Below are positions 58,651 to 64,000 of a stretch of DNA of 64,000 nt, one piece after another. The stretch lies in contig NZ_VTER01000002.1 in assembly GCF_008180445.1 (NCBI RefSeq), positions 124,001-188,000 of the forward strand, in the 5' to 3' direction. The notes under the pieces were generated by a model. That model saw only the letters and a program-made list of their open reading frames with translations. It was not told the DNA's origin and did not search any database. This stretch comes from Bacillus_AB infantis_B (GTDB taxonomy: Bacteria; Bacillota; Bacilli; Bacillales; Cytobacillaceae). Every line of letters begins with the position of its first letter. Position 1 is the first letter of the stretch. A program made the position numbers and the translations under genes.

Positions 58651-59244
58651 ATGAGCTTTAAAAAGAAATTAGGTTTGGGAATTGCATCTGCAGCACTTGG
58701 CGTATCTTTAGTCGGCGGAGGAACATTTGCATACTTCAGTGATACTGCTGAAGCCACAGGAAGTTTTGCTGCAGGAACTTTGGATCTGAGCGCTGATCCA
58801 ACAACAATCATTGATGTTGATAACATCAAGCCAGGCGATACTATGCTGCGTTCTTTTGACCTGGTCAATGGCGGGTCACTGGACATTGCATCTATTACGC
58901 TGGATACAGATTACACGGTAGGTGACGCTAAGGGTGGTAATGTTGAAGACTTTGGCGATCACATCCAAGTGAACTTCCTGCTTAATGCAGACAAACTGGA
59001 TGTACCAATTTACTCTACAACACTTGCAGACTTGAAGGGCATGTCCCCTGATGTAATTGAAGGAAATATCTTCAGCGGCTGGCTTGCTGAGAGAGGCGGA
59101 AAGCTTGCTGCCGGAACTGAAGATAAACTGTATGTTCAATTCGAATTTGTAGACAATGGCCTGGATCAAAACGAATTCCAAGGAGATTCTCTGGAACTTA
59201 AGTGGACATTCAATGCTGAGCAAGGCGCTGGCGAAGCAAAATAA
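58651..59244 (+). CDS. TasA/CalY (camelysin) family biofilm fibre protein
   Basis: This 197-aa secreted protein has a signal peptide (residues 1-28, GLGIASAALGVSLVGGGTFA) and the family opening YFSDTAEATGSFAAGTLDLS right after the expected SipW cut. The mature domain has FDLVNGGSLDIASITL and ends LELKWTFNAEQ. Members form extracellular amyloid-like fibres; camelysin was first described as a protease. AAGAGGAGG precedes the ATG. It follows sipW by 82 nt and ends in a strong terminator. Confidence 0.92.
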   Translation: MSFKKKLGLGIASAALGVSLVGGGTFAYFSDTAEATGSFAAGTLDLSADPTTIIDVDNIKPGDTMLRSFDLVNGGSLDIASITLDTDYTVGDAKGGNVEDFGDHIQVNFLLNADKLDVPIYSTTLADLKGMSPDVIEGNIFSGWLAERGGKLAAGTEDKLYVQFEFVDNGLDQNEFQGDSLELKWTFNAEQGAGEAK

Positions 59245-59256
59245 TTTTAACAAGAA

Positions 59257-59288
59257 AAAAGGCGGGATGGCTCTCTATCCCGCCTTTT
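59257..59288 (+). terminator. Terminator after the TasA/CalY gene
   Basis: AAAAGGCGGGAT pairs with ATCCCGCCTTTT. Confidence 0.88.
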
Positions 59289-59317
59289 CCTAAATAACCA
59301 ATCAGTGAGGTAATGCC

Positions 59318-60241
59318 ATGACAAACCTGCTCAAGCTGGCAAAACCAAAAGCAATTTTTATGATACTAACTCTCCTTATTCTTACGCTATTTACCACTTA
59401 TAAAGCTTTTGCAGAAGATAAGGAAATTGACATCAATACAAACCTGAACGGCTATTTTTTTCATGTAGGGGATTTGAAGCCTGGTGACTGGATGCCGCGC
59501 GATATTACCATCATTAATAATGGAAAACAGGATTTCAAATACAGTTCCATCATCGGCGAAAAGAAATCTGTCAAAGGCTTATTTGAAGAATTGGATCTGC
59601 TGGTAAAGAAAGATAGCACCATTCTTTACGAAGGAAAATTAAAAGATTTCAAAGGCTTCACACCAAGGCCGCTAAAAAAAGGCCAAACAGAAACTTTATT
59701 TTTCCAAGTAATGATGCCGTATGAACTTGGGAATGCTTTTCAAAACTCTTCTGCAGAGGTGGAGATTTTGTTTGTAGCAGAAGCACTTGATGGCGGTGGA
59801 GATCCGCCAGGAGGAGGAGATCCACCTGATGATGGAGACCCGCCAGGAGAGGACGACCCTGGTGATGGTGAGGATCCGGGCGATGAAGATCCAGGAGAGA
59901 ATCCGGGTGATGAAGACCCTCCAGGCGAAGATAATCCAGACGACGGTGATAATGGCGAGGATCCAGGTGATGGGGAGACTGAGGACCCAGGTGAAGACAA
60001 TCCATCCGAAGATCCGAATGATGACAGTGGAGACCCAAGCGATAATCCCGATGAACCGGCAAGCGGAAATCCAGGCAGCAATCCAGGTGATGGTATAACT
60101 GTTACACCAGAAATCAGAGAAAATATTCTCCCTGACACGGCAACAAACACATATAATTTCATGCTTCTCGGGGGCATTTTGCTGGGGGCAGGCGGCATAT
60201 TATTGGCAGTAAGATACCACAGAATCAGGAAAGACCATTAA
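59318..60241 (+). CDS. Cell-wall-anchored TasA-like protein with Pro/Gly/Asp stalk and LPDTA sorting signal
   Basis: This 307-aa protein has a signal peptide (1-32) and a TasA/camelysin-like domain (33-150: FHVGDLKPGDWMPRDITIIN). Then follows a roughly 100-residue low-complexity stalk of D/P/G/E repeats (155-255) and a C-terminal sorting signal: LPDTA at 271-275, a membrane helix (FMLLGGILLGAGGILLAV) and RYHRIRKDH. Class D sortases act on LPNTA-like motifs, and one is encoded at 56737. It may anchor the fibre protein to the wall, a role TapA fills in B. subtilis; this role is inference. Confidence 0.85.
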   Translation: MTNLLKLAKPKAIFMILTLLILTLFTTYKAFAEDKEIDINTNLNGYFFHVGDLKPGDWMPRDITIINNGKQDFKYSSIIGEKKSVKGLFEELDLLVKKDSTILYEGKLKDFKGFTPRPLKKGQTETLFFQVMMPYELGNAFQNSSAEVEILFVAEALDGGGDPPGGGDPPDDGDPPGEDDPGDGEDPGDEDPGENPGDEDPPGEDNPDDGDNGEDPGDGETEDPGEDNPSEDPNDDSGDPSDNPDEPASGNPGSNPGDGITVTPEIRENILPDTATNTYNFMLLGGILLGAGGILLAVRYHRIRKDH

Positions 60242-60290
60242 CAGGGCCTTGGAATGCTATTCAAGGCCTGTTCTTTAAGGAGGAAATCCC

Positions 60291-60488
60291 ATGTACCGAA
60301 AAAACTGCCCTAAATGCCACCGCCCATCCTACAGCAGCAGTGAAATAGGCGAATGGCTCTGTCCGGTGTGCGGCAATGATCTGACGCTGTTTCCCTTTTT
60401 TGATGCGTTTACGTTTGAACAGCTGCCGGTGAAGGTGGTGCCTTTTAAGAGGAAGATGGAGAGCTATAAGGGAAGGGCCGTTAAATAG
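60291..60488 (+). CDS. Small zinc-ribbon protein
   Basis: This 65-aa protein has CPKC (residues 6-9) and CPVC (about 24-27), a four-cysteine zinc ribbon, then an aromatic/basic tail. AAGGAGG precedes the ATG. It follows the wall-anchored protein gene by 49 nt. Role unknown. Confidence 0.7.
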   Translation: MYRKNCPKCHRPSYSSSEIGEWLCPVCGNDLTLFPFFDAFTFEQLPVKVVPFKRKMESYKGRAVK

Positions 60489-60621
60489 ATAGAGGAAATA
60501 AGGCCTACCTAAAAGCTGTCGACGGAATGAGCAAAAATCTTACACTATACCCCCAGATTTACCGGGCCAGAAGTCTTATGGGTTTCCGGCAGATTTCTAA
60601 ATCTATCCAATTATCCTTCAT

Positions 60622-60664
60622 TTTGTCGAATAATATCTTAAAATAATTTGAAGAATTTGACAAA
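60622..60664. promoter_or_regulatory. Two Spo0A boxes upstream of sinI
   Basis: TTTGTCGAAT (60622-60631) and ATTTGACAAA (60655-60664, the reverse of TTTGTCAAAT) each match the 0A-box consensus TTTGTCRAAT fully. Spo0A activates sinI in B. subtilis. Confidence 0.75.
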
Positions 60665-60741
60665 AAACAACACGTAAATGTTGGGAAAACTTTTATAGTA
60701 GTCTTAAGAGGATATGAAAAAAGCATGACAGAGCAGAAAAA

Positions 60742-60838
60742 GGCAAACCTGTTGAAAGATAGGGACGCAAAGTCACAGGTCTACCGCGCCTATTGAGAGT
60801 AAAGTCGGATGAGGCGCCAGGACGGCTGGATTGCCTGG
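60742..60838 (+). promoter_or_regulatory. Cyclic-di-GMP-I (GEMM-I) riboswitch
   Basis: GGCAAACCTGTTGAAAGATA, then GGGACGCAAAGTCACAGGTC match the GEMM-I aptamer core: the GAAA tetraloop, the GGGACGCAAAG block and its receptor. GCGCCT..AGGCGC forms the second arm, and TTGCC closes on GGCAA. It ends 35 nt before the sinI start. Confidence 0.88.
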
Positions 60839-60872
60839 AATACGAAAAGTATTTTAGGGGGAAGAGAGAGTT

Positions 60873-61013
60873 ATGAAAAATAATATGCAGGAATTGGACT
60901 TGGAATGGGTGGCACTAATTGCTGAAGCAAAGGAAATAGGCCTGAAACAAGAAGATATACTTAACTTTCTCGCCGGCCAGCCGGCAGTGGATCTTATAGC
61001 GGAAAACCGCTGA
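60873..61013 (+). CDS. sinI: SinI antirepressor
   Basis: This 46-aa peptide reads LDLEWVALIAEAKEIGLKQE followed by DILNFL, the Sin dimerisation motif of SinI (B. subtilis LDQEWVELMVEAKEANISPE). It has no DNA-binding domain. It would bind SinR and release biofilm genes. AGGGGGAAGAG precedes the ATG. Expression is placed under Spo0A boxes and a c-di-GMP riboswitch. Unlike B. subtilis, sinR is convergent rather than downstream in tandem. Confidence 0.88.
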   Translation: MKNNMQELDLEWVALIAEAKEIGLKQEDILNFLAGQPAVDLIAENR

Positions 61014-61036
61014 AAACATAATAACAGAATATAGAA

Positions 61037-61076
61037 AGCTAAGTGTTTCTCTGCAGGAGAAATGCTTTTTTATTTT
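61037..61076 (+). terminator. Terminator of sinI
   Basis: AAG..TTTCTC-TGCA-GGAGAAA..CTTTTTT. A further hairpin, GAGGCTGT..ACAGCCTC, lies at about 61097-61148 towards sinR. Confidence 0.65.
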
Positions 61077-61155
61077 GCGCAGAAACAGAGAGGTTTTAGA
61101 GGCTGTCACTTGGCGCAGACTGTTTTCCGCTGTATTGCAACAGCCTCGGAAATAG

Positions 61156-61479
61156 TTATTTTTTTTTGTTGATTCTCCATTTATTAAATTCAAGAAATTC
61201 GCGGAACTGGTCCTTGGAGATGCCGGAGTCCATTGCTTCTTTCACGATGTTCATCCATTCGGAATCCAGTTCTTCTTTATTGGGCTGGTCCAGTATCAGT
61301 GTATCAACCGGAACATGAAGAACAGCAGAAATTTTTTCTAAAAATTGAATGGAAGGATTCGTCTGTAGATTTCTTTCCAGGGAGCTTAAGTAGGACTTTG
61401 CCACCCCTGCCTGTTCAGCGAGCTCTGATAATGACATCTTTCTCTCCTGACGCAGTCTTTTTACACGTTCGCCAATCAT
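61156..61479 (-). CDS. sinR: SinR biofilm master repressor
   Basis: This 107-aa protein starts MIGERVKRLRQERKMSLSEL and continues AEQAGVAKSYLSSLERNLQT, NPSIQFLEKISAVLHVP, nearly the B. subtilis SinR helix-turn-helix. The C-terminal Sin domain is LDSEWMNIVKEAMDSGISKD then QFREFLEFNKWR. The ATG at 61479 is chosen because the family starts MIG; a GTG at 61488 overlaps the AAAGGTG site. It is convergent with sinI. Confidence 0.92.
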   Translation of the reverse strand: MIGERVKRLRQERKMSLSELAEQAGVAKSYLSSLERNLQTNPSIQFLEKISAVLHVPVDTLILDQPNKEELDSEWMNIVKEAMDSGISKDQFREFLEFNKWRINKKK

Positions 61480-61646
61480 TGATTCCACACACCTTTTATC
61501 CAGAAGTTATATGACCGAAGGGTTATTTATTAAGAACGATTTGTTCAATCACTATATTTCATTTTAACACAATTGTAATATCTTTTCCTAAGGGTGCAGA
61601 CGAAAAAATCAAATTTTTCTTAATAGAAACAGGATTTGCCGGAGAC

Positions 61647-61677
61647 TTGAACTTTACGTTAACGTAAATGTTATATT
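61647..61677 (+). promoter_or_regulatory. MerR-type promoter with palindromic operator in a 19-bp spacer
   Basis: TTGAAC (61647-61652), 19 bp, TATATT (61672-61677). The spacer holds the perfect palindrome TTTACGTTAACGTAAA (61653-61668). Long spacers with a central operator are the rule for MerR-family control. Confidence 0.7.
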
Positions 61678-61711
61678 GGTGTCAGAATAGTGAAAGAATT
61701 TGGGTGATCGT

Positions 61712-62095
61712 GTGGAATACACCATTTCGGAGCTGGCAAAGATTTTCGATGTCAGCACCAGGACCATCAGATATTACGAGGAGCTTGGCTTATTATGCCC
61801 TAATAGAAATGAAAATGGCAGAAGAATTTTTGCCAAAAAGGATTATATCCGCCTGAAGCTGATATTCCGGGGCAAGCGCTTCGGATTTAAGCTGGATGAA
61901 ATCAAAGAAATGATTGTGCTGTTTGACCAGGACCGTTCAGGGCGGAAGCAGCTGGAGCGGACGGTCGAGTATGGCAGGGAGAGAGTAAAGGAGGTGAACG
62001 CCCGCATCGAGGAGCTGCTTTTTTTAAAAGAAGAAATGGAAAAGATGCTGGATCAATTTGAAAAAAGGCTGAACGAAAAGGGGGATCATATATGA
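61712..62095 (+). CDS. MerR family regulator
   Basis: This 127-aa protein has an N-terminal MerR helix-turn-helix (YTISELAKIFDVSTRTIRYY, EELGLLCPNRNENGRRIFAK), a dimer coiled coil (about 80-120) and no long effector domain, as in LiuR-type regulators. The GTG at 61712 is the likelier start (GGTGAT nearby); TTG 61700 is possible. It overlaps the acyl-CoA ligase gene by 4 nt (ATGA). It probably regulates this fatty/branched-acid operon through the palindrome upstream. Confidence 0.87.
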   Translation: MEYTISELAKIFDVSTRTIRYYEELGLLCPNRNENGRRIFAKKDYIRLKLIFRGKRFGFKLDEIKEMIVLFDQDRSGRKQLERTVEYGRERVKEVNARIEELLFLKEEMEKMLDQFEKRLNEKGDHI

Positions 62096-63609
62096 ACGTA
62101 TCTGAACTGCTGGCGAGAAACGGAAGGAAATATCCAAACAGGGAGGCTGTCATTTCCGGGGAGGAGAGGCTTTCTTATAAAGAGCTGAACAGCAGGGTCA
62201 ATATGTTGGCAGACGCATTGAGGAGGAGGGGCTATGCAAAAGGAGATAGAATTCTGCTTTTCATGCCGAATGTCCCGGAATTTGTGGTTACTTATTTCGC
62301 GGCGGTGAGGATTGGTGCGCTGATTGTGCCTGTGAACAGCCGGCTGACGGCATCTGAGCTGGGCTATATCCTGGATCATAGCGGAGCGAAAGCTTTATTT
62401 GCGCATGAAATGCTGGTTGAACAGACGGGGACCCTGAATGAAAGGCCTGGTCTCGAGTGTGTGAAGACAGGTATGGCTGCGGCTGGATGGGCTAGCTTTG
62501 AAGAGCTGGTGGCAGGCGGCCGGGATATAGATGCGGGAATTCCTTTGTTGGAGGATGACGAGGCGGCAATCCTTTACACGTCAGGGACGACCGGAAGTCC
62601 GAAGGGGGTGCTGTTCACCCACCGCAATATTCTTTCATCAGCAATCATGATGGCAGTGGAAATGGCCATGAAGCCGGAAAGCCGCATGCTCCACTTGATG
62701 CCGCTGAGCCACTCGGCACCGCTCCATCTGTTCCTGATCGCAGGCACCTATGTGGGGGCCGCCCATATTCTTGCGCCAGTTTTTACACCAGAGGTACTGT
62801 TAAAGCTAGTCTCTTCGGAAAAAGCGACCCATTTCTTCGGTGCGCCGGTTGCCTATCTTTTCACAGCCAAGCAGCCTGATATTGAAAAATACGATTTGTC
62901 TTCGATGGAATATTGGGTGTACGGCGGGGCTCCGCTTGGAGAAAAAGAAGTCCGGCTTGTGAAGGAGCGGCTGAAAACGGACAGCCTGTATTGTGTGTAT
63001 GGACTGACAGAGGCCGGGCCGAGCGGGACGCTCTTGCTGGCTGGCGAGCATGATCAGAAGGCCGGCAGCATCGGGAAGAGAGCGGCGCTTGGAACGGAGA
63101 TCATGATTGCCGATGAAAAAGGCAATCCAGTCGAGCCAGGAGAAGTTGGCGAAATCCTCCTGAAGGGCGAAGGTGTTATGAAGGGGTATTATAAGGATCC
63201 CGAAAAAACAGCGGAAACGATCAAGGACGGCTGGCTCTATTCCGGTGATATAGCCAGATTCGATGAGGACGGCTATATTTGGGTTGTTGACCGGAAGAAG
63301 GATATGATCATTTCGGGCGGCGTCAATATTTTTCCGAAAGAGATTGAAGAGCTGCTGGCCTCGCATCCTGCCATTGCCGAGACGGCCGTTGTGGGCGTGC
63401 CGCATCCGGAGTGGGGAGAGACAGTGAAGGCGTATGTTGTGCTGAAGCAGCCGGGCAGTCTGGAAGAGGATGATTTAAAGGCATTTTTGTCTGGAAAAAT
63501 AGCTGATTATAAGATACCGAAATTATATGAAGAAATAGAGGCGCTGCCGCGCAATGCAACAGGCAAGATTTTGAAGCAGTCATTGAGGCAGCAGGAGCAA
63601 GCTGTTTAA
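62092..63609 (+). CDS. Fatty-acyl-CoA synthetase (AMP-binding)
   Basis: This 505-aa ligase activates a carboxylic acid to its CoA ester via an acyl-AMP. The P-loop is ILYTSGTTGSPKGVLFTHRN (about 161-180). Further motifs are VYGLTEAGPSG, GWLYSGDIARFDEDGYIWVV, DRKKDMIISGGVNIFPKEIE and the C-terminal catalytic Lys in PRNATGKILKQS. It is translationally coupled to the MerR gene and is followed by an acyl-CoA dehydrogenase-like gene. Chain length is not certain. Confidence 0.93.
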   Translation: MNVSELLARNGRKYPNREAVISGEERLSYKELNSRVNMLADALRRRGYAKGDRILLFMPNVPEFVVTYFAAVRIGALIVPVNSRLTASELGYILDHSGAKALFAHEMLVEQTGTLNERPGLECVKTGMAAAGWASFEELVAGGRDIDAGIPLLEDDEAAILYTSGTTGSPKGVLFTHRNILSSAIMMAVEMAMKPESRMLHLMPLSHSAPLHLFLIAGTYVGAAHILAPVFTPEVLLKLVSSEKATHFFGAPVAYLFTAKQPDIEKYDLSSMEYWVYGGAPLGEKEVRLVKERLKTDSLYCVYGLTEAGPSGTLLLAGEHDQKAGSIGKRAALGTEIMIADEKGNPVEPGEVGEILLKGEGVMKGYYKDPEKTAETIKDGWLYSGDIARFDEDGYIWVVDRKKDMIISGGVNIFPKEIEELLASHPAIAETAVVGVPHPEWGETVKAYVVLKQPGSLEEDDLKAFLSGKIADYKIPKLYEEIEALPRNATGKILKQSLRQQEQAV

Positions 63610-63621
63610 GGAGGGGCAGGA

Positions 63622-64000
63622 ATGAACTTTTACCAAAGTGATCCGAATCTGGCATTTGTGCTGAAGCAGTATATGGATGAGGAATTTTTTGCATGGGCTG
63701 AAAAGGAACTTGAAGCTTTTGGAGGGTTATGCGCAGGCGAGGTCGACGAGCGTGCGGTCCATACCGACCGGGAAGGCCAGCCGCGGCTGATCAAGTTTGA
63801 CAAAATGGGCAATGACATTTCCTATGTGTGGCTGAATGAGGGATACAGGAAAACGGTGGAGCAGACTTATAATGCCGGCATTGTCGGCTATGTGCACAAG
63901 GAAATACCGGAGCTTGGCCGCAAAGGGAATTATGTGTATTCGTATGCGCAGGGGTATCTGCTGTCACAGACAGAGCCTGGCTTTTACTGTCCGGTCACTT
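63622..64000 (+). CDS. Acyl-CoA dehydrogenase family protein (partial)
   Basis: Only the first 126 codons lie in the window. The sequence MNFYQSDPNLAFVLKQYMDE and 'GRKGNYVYSYAQGYLLSQTE' followed by PGFYCPVT resembles the AidB-like/long N-terminal-domain acyl-CoA dehydrogenases. AAGGAGGGG precedes the ATG, 12 nt after the ligase gene. It likely oxidises the acyl-CoA made by the ligase. Confidence 0.8.
   Translation, partial: MNFYQSDPNLAFVLKQYMDEEFFAWAEKELEAFGGLCAGEVDERAVHTDREGQPRLIKFDKMGNDISYVWLNEGYRKTVEQTYNAGIVGYVHKEIPELGRKGNYVYSYAQGYLLSQTEPGFYCPVT

Noticed and set aside
59658..60198. Minus-strand His/Leu/Asp-rich and Ser/Pro/Gly-rich reading frames over the LPDTA gene
   Set aside because: They are mirror frames of the low-complexity stalk, have no ribosome sites, and the plus frame has signal peptide, domain and sorting signal.

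Overview
The window looks like chromosome of an aerobic, motile, biofilm-forming member of the Bacillaceae (Bacillus in the broad sense). Supporting signs are strong AGGAGG ribosome-binding sites with frequent TTG/GTG starts, close homologues of B. subtilis SinI/SinR/SipW/TasA-type genes, SigO-YvrJ-RsoA, MotA/MotB with a SigD-type promoter, YkhA, DUF3243 and PssA, and a dispersed 131-nt structured repeat of a type I associate with this family. No rRNA or tRNA gene was seen.

Layout. 1-9.8 kb: housekeeping and transport genes, including a TetR/SDR pair with matching operators, a hotdog thioesterase, a Mn-type CDF exporter, a Tat-linked membrane dehydrogenase operon (Tat-signal small subunit, GMC flavoprotein, TatA, TatC) facing a cytochrome c lipoprotein, and a ZIP transporter. 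9.9-26.1 kb: an AT-rich accessory island of about twenty mostly one-gene units. They encode small membrane proteins, lipoproteins, acetyltransferases, a cupin, an S41 protease, an MFS pump and an ECF sigma/anti-sigma pair. Nearly every plus-strand gene is preceded by the same short leader repeat and followed by one of two terminator-like repeat modules. 26.3-42.9 kb: a selenocysteine-type peroxiredoxin-like gene, BI-1, MscL, a preQ1-riboswitch/queF/queuosine-precursor transporter operon, YhdT-PanF, acylphosphatase, aminopeptidase, transporters, TopB, the SigO-YvrJ-RsoA operon behind a LexA-like box, and PssA. 42.9-43.7 kb: a 215-bp tandem repeat. 43.8-56.7 kb: HutH, a second selenocysteine peroxiredoxin (AhpC type), an SSS symporter, motAB, a 20-bp periodic array, an MFS/MarR pair, an AGCS symporter and the pseudouridine catabolism pair PsuK-PsuG. 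56.7-61.5 kb: a biofilm/fibre locus with class D sortase, SinR-like repressor, SipW, a TasA/CalY-type protein, an LPDTA-anchored Pro/Gly/Asp-rich protein, a c-di-GMP-I riboswitch with perfect Spo0A boxes upstream of sinI, and a convergent sinR. 61.7-64 kb: a MerR regulator and fatty-acid activation genes.

The most notable points are two independent genes with an in-frame UGA at the peroxidatic position, each followed at the right distance by a bacterial SECIS-like hairpin; the repeat-delimited cassette-like island; and the stacking of Spo0A boxes plus a c-di-GMP riboswitch on the SinI antirepressor, next to a fibre locus that has its own sortase and SinR paralogue.
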